From assembly GCF_013394305.1 (NCBI RefSeq), contig NZ_AP019810.1, positions 2,556,001-2,620,000 of the forward strand: a stretch of 64,000 bases of DNA, in the 5' to 3' direction. The notes beneath the pieces were generated by a model. The model ran no database searches, was not told the DNA's origin, and saw only the letters and a program-made list of their open reading frames with translations. A program made the position numbers and the translations under genes. The number at the start of each line of letters is the position of its first letter. Position 1 is the stretch's first letter. The DNA comes from Enterococcus mundtii (GTDB lineage Bacteria > Bacillota > Bacilli > Lactobacillales > Enterococcaceae). Below, in pieces: positions 1-9,986 of the stretch.

Positions 1-2
1 AT

Positions 3-791
3 AAAAAAAAGCCGATTTTAATTAGCATTGTGACAGCAAATAGTAAAAAAATATTCCAGACATTAGATACGATCATTGCGACGATCGGTGAAGAACCGGC
101 AATTGAATTTCAAATTTTTGATAATAACTCGACACCTGAATACCAAGAACGATTACGCGAATATTTAAAATATCCGTTCATGAATATTTATTTCAATAAT
201 GAAAACCGAGGCTTTGGATTTGGTCATAACCATACCTTGCTCCAAAGCGCTGCAAAATATGCGGTGATTTTTAATCCAGATATTTTAGTAGATGAGCAGA
301 CGGTGATCGACCTGGTTGCGCTCTTAGAAACGCATCCTGAATGTGCGATGTTGGCACCTAAAATCTTGAATGAAGATGGGACGACTCAATACTTGATTAG
401 ACAGCGTTTAGCTCTATTCGACTATGTACTACGTTTCATTCCTTTCAAATTTGTCAAAAAAATGTTTGATCGGCGATTGAATCGCTTTGAATGTCGTGAT
501 TTGCCAGAGGATCGTGATTCTTATGTGCGCATGATTTCTGGTAGTTTTATGGTAGTAGATGTTGCGAAATTTAAATCAATCAATGGGTTTGATACTCGCT
601 ACTTTATGTATTTTGAAGATAATGATCTTTGTTTAAGTTTTGAAAAAGCAAACGAAAAGATCCTTTATACGCCACGTTATAGTGCCATCCATCTATATGG
701 AAAAGGGGCGCATCGTAACTTCAAACTTTTTCGAATATTTTTAAATTCAATGATGAAATTCTTCCATAAGTGGGGGTGGACTTTCTTCTAA
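3..791 (+). CDS. epaB: GT2 rhamnosyltransferase-like protein, 5' end cut by window
   Basis: Family 2 glycosyltransferase expected to add a sugar, probably rhamnose, to the lipid-linked Epa precursor on the cytoplasmic face of the membrane. The frame is open to the left edge and reads KKKPILISIVTANSKK, the usual first beta strand of the fold, so the true start lies just outside the window; the internal GTG at 30 would remove that strand. GT2 landmarks are IFDNNST, a NENRGFGFG turn, the metal-binding region IFNPDI, and SGSFMVV followed by YFEDNDLC. About 262 residues are visible. The TAA stop overlaps the next ATG by one base, indicating translational coupling. The RfbF/WbbL-like type and position before the rfb genes match epaB. 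The exact acceptor and linkage are unknown. Confidence 0.8.
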   Translation, partial: KKKPILISIVTANSKKIFQTLDTIIATIGEEPAIEFQIFDNNSTPEYQERLREYLKYPFMNIYFNNENRGFGFGHNHTLLQSAAKYAVIFNPDILVDEQTVIDLVALLETHPECAMLAPKILNEDGTTQYLIRQRLALFDYVLRFIPFKFVKKMFDRRLNRFECRDLPEDRDSYVRMISGSFMVVDVAKFKSINGFDTRYFMYFEDNDLCLSFEKANEKILYTPRYSAIHLYGKGAHRNFKLFRIFLNSMMKFFHKWGWTFF

Positions 792-1618
792 TGACACCAG
801 AAATAGCAGTAGTGATCGTATTGTATCACCAAAAAATCAACCAATCGCCTTCTTACGATTATTTAAAAGCAGCTATCCAAGCTGGGACAGTGGAGTTAGT
901 TATTTTTGATAATAGTCCTGTTGCACATGCTGATGTGCTTTATTCAGAAAAGAACGTCCATTATCATCATGATCCAGCAAATCCAGGCCTAGCGGTTGCT
1001 TACAATTATGCAATTGACCACATTTCAGATACGGTACAGACACTTATAACATTAGATCAGGACACTCAGTTAGGTACTGATTATTTGGAAACTGTAGCCG
1101 AACTCACTTGGACAAAGGAGCGAGTAGCTGCGGTCCCCTTAGTATTTTCTGGTACAAAACAAATCTCTCCGGTGTGGGCAGACCACTATATCAATCGCCA
1201 CTTCGAAGTGATCGAAGAGCCAGTAGTAACACGTCAACGGATTATGGCAATCAATTCTGGCGCGGCATTCTCGCTCACATTTTTAAGAGAGATCAATGGC
1301 TATAATACAGTGTTCCCACTCGATTTTTTAGATCATTGGCTTTTTTGGCAAATCAAACAATTAAACAAAGAAATTGTAGTTTTAGCCACTAGCATGACTC
1401 ATGATCTCTCAGTATTAGATTATAAAAAAGTTAACGTAACACGCTATCAGTCGATATTGGCTGCTGAGTCGATCTTTTACCAAGAATACGACCGTCAGCA
1501 TTTAATGCAACATCGGAAGCAGTTAGTATTAAGAATGACAAAGCAATTTTTGACTGTCAAGAATCGTCAAATCTGGCGAATGACTTTACGTTCGTTTGTT
1601 GATAATTGGAAGGTGTGA
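791..1618 (+). CDS. epaC: GT2-like glycosyltransferase of the Epa locus
   Basis: A 275-residue glycosyltransferase of the GT-A (rhamnosyltransferase-like) type. The fold is seen in VVIVLYHQ at the N terminus, VIFDNS, the Asn-Pro-Gly turn at DPANPGLA and the metal site LDQDT. I chose the ATG at 791, which overlaps the upstream stop and follows a G-rich Shine-Dalgarno about ten bases before it; an in-frame start at 770 would add seven residues inside the previous gene. There is no signal peptide or membrane segment, so it acts in the cytoplasm on a lipid-linked acceptor. It is tightly coupled to its neighbours and matches epaC by position. Donor and linkage cannot be read from the sequence. Confidence 0.75.
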   Translation: MTPEIAVVIVLYHQKINQSPSYDYLKAAIQAGTVELVIFDNSPVAHADVLYSEKNVHYHHDPANPGLAVAYNYAIDHISDTVQTLITLDQDTQLGTDYLETVAELTWTKERVAAVPLVFSGTKQISPVWADHYINRHFEVIEEPVVTRQRIMAINSGAAFSLTFLREINGYNTVFPLDFLDHWLFWQIKQLNKEIVVLATSMTHDLSVLDYKKVNVTRYQSILAAESIFYQEYDRQHLMQHRKQLVLRMTKQFLTVKNRQIWRMTLRSFVDNWKV

Positions 1619-1619
1619 A

Positions 1620-2333
1620 ATGATGCGATCGGTTTGTATAGCAACCTTTAATGGTGGCGCGTATTTAAAAGAACAATTGGATAGTATCTTAAAGCAACTT
1701 TCTCCAGAAGATGAAGTGATTATTTCGGATGATGGTTCAGTCGATGATACTTGGTCGATCTTAACAGAATATGCACATAATGATCCACGTATCAAACTTT
1801 TTGAAGGTCCCAAACAAGGTTTGATCAAAAATTTTGGCTTTGCGATTGAACAAGCTCAGGGAGACCTGATATTTTTAGCAGATCAAGATGATGTATGGTT
1901 AGATGGGAAAGTAGAGAAAATCACACAATACTTTAGCCTTCATCCAAAACAACTAGTAGTTATTTCAGATTTAGTGATCGTAGATAGCCAGTTGAATGAG
2001 ATCCATTCCTCATACTTTACCTTTAGGAGATCCAAAGAAGGCTGGTTGACGAATTTGATTCGTAGTAACTATATCGGTGCAGGGATGGCTTTTCGCTCTT
2101 CATTAAAAGAGACGATCTTACCGATACCTGACAATGTACCGATGCATGATATGTGGATCGGTTTGCTGGCGGGGAATCATGCGGGCTTTATTCGAGAACC
2201 GCTGACTCTTTATCGGCGACACGATTTTAATGCAAGTGAAATTGAAACGAAGAGTAGTTGGCGCCAGAAAATCACTTGGCGGATTCATTTGATCCAAGCA
2301 CTCATTCAGCGGAAATGGAAAAAATATCCCTAA
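1620..2333 (+). CDS. epaD: GT2 glycosyltransferase of the Epa locus
   Basis: A 237-residue family 2 glycosyltransferase. It begins with SVCIATFNGGAYLKEQLDS, a textbook GT2 N terminus, followed by ISDDGSVDDT and the donor-binding motif FLADQDDVW; MHDMW near residue 180 fits the catalytic-base region. The start is one of two adjacent ATG codons at 1620 and 1623, just after the upstream TGA and a GGAAGG ribosome site. It is the last gene of the glycosyltransferase trio before an independent promoter, so the first three genes look like one transcript with coupled translation. It matches epaD by type and position. Dedicated rhamnosyltransferase function is inferred from the neighbouring rhamnose genes. 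Confidence 0.78.
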   Translation: MMRSVCIATFNGGAYLKEQLDSILKQLSPEDEVIISDDGSVDDTWSILTEYAHNDPRIKLFEGPKQGLIKNFGFAIEQAQGDLIFLADQDDVWLDGKVEKITQYFSLHPKQLVVISDLVIVDSQLNEIHSSYFTFRRSKEGWLTNLIRSNYIGAGMAFRSSLKETILPIPDNVPMHDMWIGLLAGNHAGFIREPLTLYRRHDFNASEIETKSSWRQKITWRIHLIQALIQRKWKKYP

Positions 2334-2361
2334 AAGATATTGTTAAATTCTCAAGAAATCC

Positions 2362-2390
2362 ATGACAAATAGTAGGATTGATGAGATAAT
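2362..2390 (+). promoter_or_regulatory. Likely sigma-A promoter for rfbA-rfbC-rfbB
   Basis: ATGACA (2362-2367) and GATAAT (2385-2390) are separated by 17 bases. Each differs from consensus by one base, and a TGA immediately before the -10 makes it an extended -10. It lies in the 98-base gap before rfbA and would allow rhamnose precursor synthesis separately from the upstream transferases. Confidence 0.6.
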
Positions 2391-2431
2391 AACGAAAGTG
2401 AAAATTTAAAGAAAAAGGAGCGCTTATATTC

Positions 2432-3298
2432 ATGAAAGGAATCATCCTTGCGGGAGGAAGCGGAACACGCTTGTATCCACTAACAAAGGCAACCTCGAAA
2501 CAGTTGATGCCAGTCTACGATAAACCAATGATCTATTATCCAATGTCTATTTTGATGTTGGCAGGTATCAAGGAGATATTGATTATTTCAACACCTCAAG
2601 ATACCCCACGCTTTAAAGAATTATTTGGAAATGGGCATGATCTAGGTATTCACCTTGAATATGCGGTTCAAGAGAGTCCCGATGGCCTAGCTCAAGCTTT
2701 TATCATTGGGGAAGAATTTATTGGCGATGATAGTGTTTGTCTTGTTTTAGGAGATAATATCTACTATGGTGGCGGACTATCAAAAATGTTGCAACGTGCT
2801 GCCTCTAGAGAAAGTGGAGCGACTGTTTTCGGGTATCATGTTAATGATCCGGAACGTTTTGGTGTGGTCGAATTTGATGAAAATATGCAAGCTCTCTCTA
2901 TTGAAGAGAAACCAACAGAACCAAAATCAAATTATGCTGTCACAGGACTTTATTTCTACGACAACGATGTGATTTCAATTGCAAAAGAAATCAAACCATC
3001 TGAGCGTGGCGAACTAGAGATCACTGACGTCAACAAAGCATATTTAGAAAGAGGAAAACTTTCTGTAGAGATTATGGGACGTGGTTTTGCTTGGTTAGAT
3101 ACAGGTACGCATGAATCTTTACTTGAAGCCTCTACATTTATTGAAACGATTGAAAAGCGTCAAAACTTAAAAGTTGCTTGTTTAGAAGAGGTGGCTTATC
3201 GAATGGGCTATATCGACAAACAACAATTAGCTGTTTTGGCAGAACCACTGAAAAAAAATCAATATGGTCAATATTTATTAAGATTGGCTGCTGAATAA
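2432..3298 (+). CDS. rfbA: Glucose-1-phosphate thymidylyltransferase (RmlA)
   Basis: First enzyme of dTDP-L-rhamnose synthesis: it joins glucose 1-phosphate and dTTP to give dTDP-glucose and pyrophosphate in the cytoplasm. The 288-residue length is standard. The nucleotidyltransferase signature [11 protein letters not shown] lies near the N terminus, followed by [25 protein letters not shown] holds the metal-binding aspartate, and EEKP and [16 protein letters not shown] are hallmark RmlA segments. The ATG is preceded by AAAAAGGAG at good spacing. Known as epaE in the enterococcal scheme. It is first in an rfbA-rfbC-rfbB run and is normally feedback-inhibited by dTDP-rhamnose, a family property that cannot be seen here. 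Confidence 0.97.
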   Translation: MKGIILAGGSGTRLYPLTKATSKQLMPVYDKPMIYYPMSILMLAGIKEILIISTPQDTPRFKELFGNGHDLGIHLEYAVQESPDGLAQAFIIGEEFIGDDSVCLVLGDNIYYGGGLSKMLQRAASRESGATVFGYHVNDPERFGVVEFDENMQALSIEEKPTEPKSNYAVTGLYFYDNDVISIAKEIKPSERGELEITDVNKAYLERGKLSVEIMGRGFAWLDTGTHESLLEASTFIETIEKRQNLKVACLEEVAYRMGYIDKQQLAVLAEPLKKNQYGQYLLRLAAE

Positions 3299-3311
3299 GG
3301 AGTTTTTAGTG

Positions 3312-3884
3312 ATGAAAGTGACGGATACTAAATTAACAGATGTTAAAATTATCGAAATGGATGTTTTTGGGGACCATCGTGGTTTCTTTACAGAAAGCTA
3401 TTCAAAAGCAAAATTTGCGGAACATGGATTAGATTTTGATTTTGTCCAAGACAATCACTCTCTATCTGCTGAAGCCGGAGTGATTCGTGGTTTGCATTTT
3501 CAAAAAGGGGCATCCGCTCAAACAAAATTGATCCGTGTCACTTCAGGAGCAGTCTTAGATGTGATCGTCGATATTCGTAAAGGTAGTCCAACCTATGGAC
3601 AGTGGGAAAGTTATATCTTATCTGAACATAATCATCGTCAATTACTTGTACCCAAGGGATACGCACATGGGTTCGTGACATTGACACCAAATGTGAATTT
3701 CCTTTATAAATGCGATAATTATTATGATGCCGCAGCAGACGGTGGGATCGCATTTGACGATCCAGAGTTAGCGATTGATTGGCCAATCGATCTTTCAAAA
3801 GCGATCATGTCTGAAAAAGATCATAATCATCCTACACTGAAAGAATTTGAAGCAGAAAACCCATTTGTTTATGGTGAAATCTAA
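3312..3884 (+). CDS. rfbC: dTDP-4-dehydrorhamnose 3,5-epimerase (RmlC)
   Basis: Third step of dTDP-L-rhamnose synthesis, epimerising C3 and C5 of the 4-keto-6-deoxy intermediate. It is a 190-residue cupin-fold protein. FGDHRGFFTE, the catalytic-histidine segment VIRGLHFQ, and VPKGYAHGF are characteristic RmlC motifs. ATG 3312 is preferred over an adjacent GTG at 3309 because AAGGAG at 3297-3302 is then spaced normally. The gap from rfbA is 13 bases, so the two are co-transcribed. It corresponds to epaF. All expected core residues appear present. Confidence 0.96.
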   Translation: MKVTDTKLTDVKIIEMDVFGDHRGFFTESYSKAKFAEHGLDFDFVQDNHSLSAEAGVIRGLHFQKGASAQTKLIRVTSGAVLDVIVDIRKGSPTYGQWESYILSEHNHRQLLVPKGYAHGFVTLTPNVNFLYKCDNYYDAAADGGIAFDDPELAIDWPIDLSKAIMSEKDHNHPTLKEFEAENPFVYGEI

Positions 3885-3907
3885 CATTTGATGAGGAGAA
3901 ATATTAA

Positions 3908-4936
<1,029 letters not shown>

Positions 4937-4973
4937 GAGGCGAGAAATCGAATTCCCTCGAACAAGCTGCGTA

Positions 4974-5010
4974 GATAAGAGTCAGAGACTTCCTCTTATC
5001 AGATGTTTTT
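4974..5010 (+). terminator. Possible first terminator after rfbB
   Basis: GATAAGAG (4974-4981) pairs with CTCTTATC (4993-5000) around an 11-base loop, followed after a short spacer by a T run. The tract is not immediately adjacent to the stem, so termination may be inefficient. Confidence 0.4.
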
Positions 5011-5064
5011 CTTGCTTGAATAGATAGCTTGAGAGACTCAACCTCTTTTTAAATAGTCATTGAA

Positions 5065-5098
5065 GGGGCACTGCGTTTAACTGACGCTGCCCTTTTTT
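5065..5098 (+). terminator. Rho-independent terminator after rfbB
   Basis: GGGCA (5066-5070) pairs with TGCCC (5088-5092). The inner GCG/CGC extends the stem across a bulge, and TTTTTT follows immediately. This separates rfbACB from rfbD transcription. Confidence 0.8.
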
Positions 5099-5386
5099 CA
5101 TGAAAAATTTTTTAAGAACGCTGGATGGATGCTCATCCTCTCGAAAAGCGAGAACCGATATGGTAGAATAAGCTTGGTTCTTAGAACGTGGTTGGCACAT
5201 AAGTGTTCTGCCGTTGTTTGGGGATAAGGGGAAATAATGAGACCGTTATTTTTGTCCAATACTCCGAACAAACAGTTGAATGAATCGAACTTCAAAGATA
5301 AAGCGTTCATTAAAGACAACATGATAGCTAATGATATTTTTACAAAAAAAAGTTTAAAAATAAATAAATCAAGGAGCGATTGCGTT

Positions 5387-6238
5387 ATGTTTTTATTAAC
5401 AGGTGGAAATGGTCAACTTGGTACCGAGTTACGTCATTTATTAGATGAGAAAGGGTTAGATTATGTTTCGACTGACGCCCAAGAACTGGATATCACGGAT
5501 GCAGAAAAAACAATGGCTTATATCACAGACTTAAAGCCTGAAGTCATCTTCCATTGTGCAGCCTATACTGCTGTCGATAAAGCAGAAGACGAAGGAAAAG
5601 AATTAGATGAAAAAATCAATGTAGACGGAACGAGAAATGTTGCATTGGCAGCGAAAGCAGTGAATGCAACATTGATTTATATCAGTACCGATTATGTCTT
5701 TGATGGTAAAAAAGAAGATGAAGAATATCTAGAAGATGATGCAACGAATCCATTGAATGAATATGGTCGTACAAAACTACTAGGCGAACAAGCAGTGCAG
5801 GAAATTTTAGAAGATTATTATATTATTCGTACGTCATGGGTATTTGGTGTATATGGTCATAACTTTGTTTATACGATGCAACGTTTGGCACAAACCCATG
5901 ATCGATTAACAGTGGTCAATGACCAATTTGGACGTCCGACATGGACACGCACACTGGCCGAATTTATGGTTTATGTAATCGAAGAAAAAGTACCATATGG
6001 TGTCTATCATCTATCAAACGAGAATAGTTGTTCATGGTATGAATTCGCAAAAGAAATCTTAAAAGATACAGCAGTAGAAGTAGCTCCTGTTACTTCAGCC
6101 GAATATCCACAAAAAGCAACACGTCCACAATATTCAGTGATGAGCCTGAAGAAAACGGAAGATCTTGGTTTTGTTATTCCAACGTGGCAAGAAGCACTTG
6201 AACAAATGTTACAAGCTTCTGAAAAATTAAACAAATAA
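5387..6238 (+). CDS. rfbD: dTDP-4-dehydrorhamnose reductase (RmlD)
   Basis: Final step of dTDP-L-rhamnose synthesis: NAD(P)H reduction of the 4-keto group. It is 283 residues from ATG 5387, which follows AAGGAG at normal spacing. A possible start at 5237 would add 50 poorly conserved residues and is rejected because the family begins directly with the Rossmann strand MFLLTGGNGQLG. CAAYTAVDKAED, ISTDYVFDG and the catalytic YGRTK are all present. It is separated from rfbACB by 450 bases with terminators, so it may be expressed separately together with the downstream membrane-protein gene 46 bases later. It corresponds to epaH. Confidence 0.96.
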   Translation: MFLLTGGNGQLGTELRHLLDEKGLDYVSTDAQELDITDAEKTMAYITDLKPEVIFHCAAYTAVDKAEDEGKELDEKINVDGTRNVALAAKAVNATLIYISTDYVFDGKKEDEEYLEDDATNPLNEYGRTKLLGEQAVQEILEDYYIIRTSWVFGVYGHNFVYTMQRLAQTHDRLTVVNDQFGRPTWTRTLAEFMVYVIEEKVPYGVYHLSNENSCSWYEFAKEILKDTAVEVAPVTSAEYPQKATRPQYSVMSLKKTEDLGFVIPTWQEALEQMLQASEKLNK

Positions 6239-6284
6239 GGTTTTTCCTTAGAAAAAAGAAACAACGAAGAAATTGGAGAATTTT

Positions 6285-8300
6285 ATGGAAAAACAAACAA
6301 GAAGTGCAAGGCGAGATAAATCACGAGAACCGGAGACAGAACAGACGAATCTATTTTTAGATATCCTATTGAAATTACGTTATGTGATTGGCTTATTGGT
6401 GATCGTTATCGTTGTGACCTTCAACTTGAATGGTAGCTCGATCGGTAGCTGGGATAACTATGTATCCCAAAGAGATGACGGGAAAAAGACGGATGTTATT
6501 TTTGGTCAAAATCGAGAAGTTCGTTCAGATGAATGGCTAGTCCAAACGCCTTTTTATTTCTCTCAAGCAGAATCGGGTTATCCGGTCATCAACGAAGATT
6601 ATTCGTTGAATGGTCAAAATATGATTATTGCCTACAATTCACCAGTAAAAGATATCACTGTTATCGGTAAACCATTTAACTGGGGATTCTTCTTTTTGGG
6701 AAGGGATCGAGGATTGTCCTTTTATTGGGCAATGAAACTGGTAGTCATGGTCCTGTTAGGATTTGAACTCCTGATGATCTTAACGAAAAGAAACAAGCCA
6801 CTTTCGTTGATTGGGTCATTTGCATTGACCTTCTCACCAGCTGTTCAATGGTGGTTCATGCAACACGTTGGCGATTTGATTTTCTTTACAATTGGTTTAA
6901 TGGTCGCCTTTTATCATTATTTTTATCAACATGAAAAAAAGTGGCTGCGTGCATTGATGATGTTATTAGTGGTCATATTCGGTCTCGGATTTATCTTAGT
7001 TATCTATCCGGCCCATCAAGTGATGCTCGCCTATCTATTAGTTTTTTATTTTGTCGGTTTACTGATCTATTACCGCAAAAAAATACAATGGGATTGGTTT
7101 GACGCTGTATTGATTACTGCTGCGTTGTTGTTTATTGGTATTGTCATGTGGCATTTTTGGTCAATTTCTAAAGATGCGTTACTCGTCTCTTTGAATACGT
7201 TGTATCCTGGGAATCGAGTAAGTACAGGTGGTAAATGGAAATTTAGTGAATTTTTCTATTTCTTAACGAACTGGAAAATCCCATTCGAGGATATCAGTTT
7301 CTCAAATAATTCAGAAGTAGCACTATTTTACCATTTCTTCCCAACTGTCTTTTTAGCAAGTCCATTTGTCTTGTTTGGAAAAAAAGACGACGATCAAAAA
7401 AATATTGGTCGGATCTTAATGCTCTTTTGTCTCTTCGCGATTTTTTGGATCACCATTGGCTTACCTAGAACGATGGCTCAATTGACCTTGTTATCATTTG
7501 TCCCACCATTTCGTGCGATCTTAACTTTCAGCTTTGCTGCCTTTCTATTATCGATTTGGTTTATCGCGTACATTTGGAAACACGATGTCATCCCAACGTG
7601 GTATAAATTCGTCTTATTGATTGCTAATGCAGGTATCTATTACTATGCGTTACAAGGTTCCAAGATGGAAGGCTATTTCTCTGGCTTTGAGTTAATCAGT
7701 GTGATTGTTTTGGGAACACTCCTTTTAGCATTTGCACTGTTTCGACAACGCGTCTTTTTCTACCTTTCATTTAGTGCATTGATCATTGCTTCTGGTTTCT
7801 TTGTGAATCCAGTTGTCCAAGGAACAGGTGCGATTTTTGAAAAAACGTTAGCCAAGGAAATCCAAAAAATCGATCAACAGGATCCAGGTCAAGTATGGTT
7901 AACCGAAGATGAGCTCTATAATTTCACACCGGCTTTAGGGGTAAAGGCATTCAATACGGTCCGCTTTTATCCAGACAAAGCTGCATGGCAATTGATTGAT
8001 CCAGAATGGGAATATGAGCGTTTCTACAATCGTTATGCCCATACTAGAGCTTTTATTGCCAAAGAAGATACAGCCTTCAAGCTAGATCGTCCAGACATGT
8101 TCTCAGTGACTTTGAATTTTGATGATGCTGAAAAGTTAGGCATCAAATATGTCGTAACCAAGCGTCCATTAGATGACTATAATCAGCGTAATGAAGCGCA
8201 GTTCACTAAATTATATGGACCAGACGACGATGGGCACATGATCTATGAAGTAGCGTATCCAAACTATGCTACTTGGCAAACACAGTCTACTGGTCAATAA
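6285..8300 (+). CDS. epaP: Large polytopic membrane protein of the Epa locus (EpaP-like, GT-C-like)
   Basis: A 671-residue integral membrane protein: a short charged cytoplasmic N terminus, a first membrane helix near residues 28-45, a sizeable extracytoplasmic loop containing GQNREVRSDEWLVQTPF, about a dozen further helices, and an extracytoplasmic C-terminal domain of about 160 residues. This layout resembles GT-C glycosyltransferases that use lipid-phosphate sugars outside the membrane, but I identified no catalytic motif with certainty. ATG 6285 is chosen because TTGGAGAA lies just upstream; the TTG at 6273 overlaps that ribosome site. The symbol rests on position, since epaP and epaQ lie between epaH and epaL in E. 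faecium-type loci. The molecular role is unproven. Confidence 0.65.
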   Translation: MEKQTRSARRDKSREPETEQTNLFLDILLKLRYVIGLLVIVIVVTFNLNGSSIGSWDNYVSQRDDGKKTDVIFGQNREVRSDEWLVQTPFYFSQAESGYPVINEDYSLNGQNMIIAYNSPVKDITVIGKPFNWGFFFLGRDRGLSFYWAMKLVVMVLLGFELLMILTKRNKPLSLIGSFALTFSPAVQWWFMQHVGDLIFFTIGLMVAFYHYFYQHEKKWLRALMMLLVVIFGLGFILVIYPAHQVMLAYLLVFYFVGLLIYYRKKIQWDWFDAVLITAALLFIGIVMWHFWSISKDALLVSLNTLYPGNRVSTGGKWKFSEFFYFLTNWKIPFEDISFSNNSEVALFYHFFPTVFLASPFVLFGKKDDDQKNIGRILMLFCLFAIFWITIGLPRTMAQLTLLSFVPPFRAILTFSFAAFLLSIWFIAYIWKHDVIPTWYKFVLLIANAGIYYYALQGSKMEGYFSGFELISVIVLGTLLLAFALFRQRVFFYLSFSALIIASGFFVNPVVQGTGAIFEKTLAKEIQKIDQQDPGQVWLTEDELYNFTPALGVKAFNTVRFYPDKAAWQLIDPEWEYERFYNRYAHTRAFIAKEDTAFKLDRPDMFSVTLNFDDAEKLGIKYVVTKRPLDDYNQRNEAQFTKLYGPDDDGHMIYEVAYPNYATWQTQSTGQ

Positions 8301-8343
8301 AAAACTTTTAGTTTGAAGAAGATGTGTGCAAAAAAAGAGGATA

Positions 8344-8394
8344 TTGGATCAGTTAGAAATCATCGTGATAACGCTGATCCAATGATCCGTTTTT
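8344..8394 (+). terminator. Terminator or attenuator between epaP- and epaQ-like genes
   Basis: TTGGATCAG (8344-8352) is perfectly complementary to CTGATCCAA (8374-8382), with a T run a few bases later (8390-8394). It is a clear hairpin inside what otherwise looks like an operon, so read-through may set the downstream level. Confidence 0.6.
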
Positions 8395-8427
8395 AAAAAG
8401 TATTATTTGGAAGAGGAGGTGGAAACC

Positions 8428-9648
8428 ATTCAAACATTTGTCGAAAAATTCATAAATAAAATGAGTACTGGGATCTTGTTAATGATGCTAATCGCTCTTT
8501 TTTCTGTCTGGACGATCGGTATAGGCACACCAGCTACTTTATTTTTATATGAACATAGCGCACAGTTCGTCACTTTTGGTGTATTTGTCTTAACAGGACT
8601 GAATATCTATAAAGCAAGAGGATTTGACTTTTTTTATCTAGGAGCAGCAGTTGTAATCTTCGGTTTCTATACGTATTTCAGTGGAATACGAGAAGGTTCT
8701 TTGGCAGGTAATCTGTTGATCCCGATTTTGATTCTGATTGGATTGAGTGTAAAGTGGATCGAATTTGACAAAGTAGATCGGGGAATTTATTTGCTTGTCT
8801 TCTCATTTTTCCTTGCTGTGACGGTATATCGAGTATTTACAGAGATTCAAGTACCTGAAGGACAAAGTATATGGAACCAAGATAATAAATTATCCGATAT
8901 TTGGATCAATACAAATACGATTGGCAGCTCGTTGATGATGCTTGGACTACTGATCAGTGGTTTCGCCAGTTCATTTGAACGTTGGTATATTCGGATCCTT
9001 GGAGTACCAGCGATCATTGCTGCATTTTTAGGAATCTGGGTATGTCAATCACGCTCGGCATTGATTGCGATCATCATTTTTGCTTTATTGGATATCTGGC
9101 CTAAAAGATTCTTTAAATTTATTCGTGCCCCTTTTATCGGCTATTTAGCTATTTTTAGCTTGGCGCTACCGATATCCTATTTAGCTGCCAATTCTGAAGA
9201 GATCAATCTCTTCACTGGAAGAGAGGGCATATGGCTGAAATTTTATCAAACGATTTCCGAGAGTACAGAGCAACTACTGGTTGGAATGAAGCCTTTTCTT
9301 TATTTTCGTGGGAATGAGGTTTTAGGTAATCACAATAGTTATAATTCTATTTTGAATTTATATGGATTGATAGGAATCGCAATTGTAGGGATTTTATTAC
9401 TTGTTTTTGTTGGAAGACTAACACTGAAAGCTGATTATTCGAATGGACAGCTTACGTTCTTATGGGCATTCATGGCAGTAATGATCCAATCGTTTATGGA
9501 AGATACATTGACTTCTTTCCCTTGGGTACCTATCGGCTACTTGTTGTTAGCGATGGCAAGTCATCGTTACGATCAGCCACCAGGTAAGCAAATAAAAATA
9601 CAAGAGGAAAATCAACTGTCAACTTCAAGACTTGCACGCTATCACTGA
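8428..9648 (+). CDS. epaQ: O-antigen ligase/polymerase-like membrane protein (EpaQ-like)
   Basis: A polytopic membrane protein of about 406 residues with roughly ten helices, belonging to the Wzy_C/WaaL-type O-antigen polymerase or ligase superfamily. Family landmarks are WVCQSRSALIAII in the membrane, TGREGIW after it, and GNHNSYNSILNLYG. It probably joins or polymerises undecaprenyl-linked glycans on the outer face of the membrane. The start is unusual: a strong AGGAGG (8414-8419) is spaced eight bases from an in-frame ATT at 8428. The alternatives are TTG 8407, which has no good ribosome site, and ATG 8461, which would trim eleven residues ahead of the first helix. The symbol is positional. 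Confidence 0.65.
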   Translation: MQTFVEKFINKMSTGILLMMLIALFSVWTIGIGTPATLFLYEHSAQFVTFGVFVLTGLNIYKARGFDFFYLGAAVVIFGFYTYFSGIREGSLAGNLLIPILILIGLSVKWIEFDKVDRGIYLLVFSFFLAVTVYRVFTEIQVPEGQSIWNQDNKLSDIWINTNTIGSSLMMLGLLISGFASSFERWYIRILGVPAIIAAFLGIWVCQSRSALIAIIIFALLDIWPKRFFKFIRAPFIGYLAIFSLALPISYLAANSEEINLFTGREGIWLKFYQTISESTEQLLVGMKPFLYFRGNEVLGNHNSYNSILNLYGLIGIAIVGILLLVFVGRLTLKADYSNGQLTFLWAFMAVMIQSFMEDTLTSFPWVPIGYLLLAMASHRYDQPPGKQIKIQEENQLSTSRLARYH

Positions 9649-9788
9649 ATTTGAAAATAAGGGGTGTGAGACAACAGCAACAATTATTTTGTCTGTCACC
9701 TTAGAATCGAATAAATGGTGGAAACAGGAGCAAGCACTTCGGAAATAAGGCTATACACTTCTGTCCCAATCTCAATCAAAAAAATAAA

Positions 9789-9826
9789 AACGTGGGTAAG
9801 CCTTTTTTGGCAGGCCCACGTTTTTT
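9789..9826 (+). terminator. Rho-independent terminator after epaQ-like gene
   Basis: AACGTGGG (9789-9796) pairs with CCCACGTT (9815-9822), with GCC/GGC inside the stem and a TTTTTT tail. Confidence 0.87.
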
Positions 9827-9934
9827 GCTTCATTGCAATTAAGTATCATCTTTTGTAAAATAGTAACGTTGACAAAAAGTTTGCTTAATAGAAAATTAAG
9901 AAACAACGAATATCGCAGTCCTTGGCTCAATATG

Positions 9935-9943
9935 TGGTAAAAT
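9935..9943 (+). promoter_or_regulatory. Extended -10 promoter element for epaL-epaM
   Basis: TGGTAAAAT is a TGn-extended -10 (TAAAAT at 9938-9943). No good -35 hexamer sits at 16-18 bases upstream, which is common for extended -10 promoters. It lies 44 bases before epaL and after a terminator. Confidence 0.4.
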
Positions 9944-9986
9944 GGCTGTTGACTGTAATTAATTGAAACTGCTTGGAGGAACACAA

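Larger units (their letters stand above)
4937..5386. other. 450-base gap between rfbB and rfbD
   Basis: No convincing gene. It holds two terminator-like hairpins (4974-5010 and 5065-5098), a small hairpin near 5139-5153 and an untranslated stretch before rfbD. An upstream in-frame extension of rfbD from 5237 exists but has no ribosome site or conserved sequence. No strong promoter with both hexamers was found, although one must exist if the second hairpin terminates. Confidence 0.6.
9649..9986. other. 338-base gap before the ABC exporter genes
   Basis: Holds a strong terminator (9789-9826), an extended -10 element (9935-9943) and no convincing gene. The segment 9660-9775 contains weakly complementary TGAGACAACAG and CTGTCCCAATCTC motifs, possibly the remains of a small intergenic repeat; I cannot show this without other genome copies. 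Confidence 0.5.

Noticed and set aside
5237-5386. N-terminal extension of rfbD from 5237
   Set aside because: The extra 50 residues are low in conserved features, and the Rossmann fold begins exactly at ATG 5387 after AAGGAG.
9649-9775. Small mobile or STAR-like repeat in the gap before epaL
   Set aside because: The complementary motifs are short and imperfect; without other genomic copies the call is not supportable.
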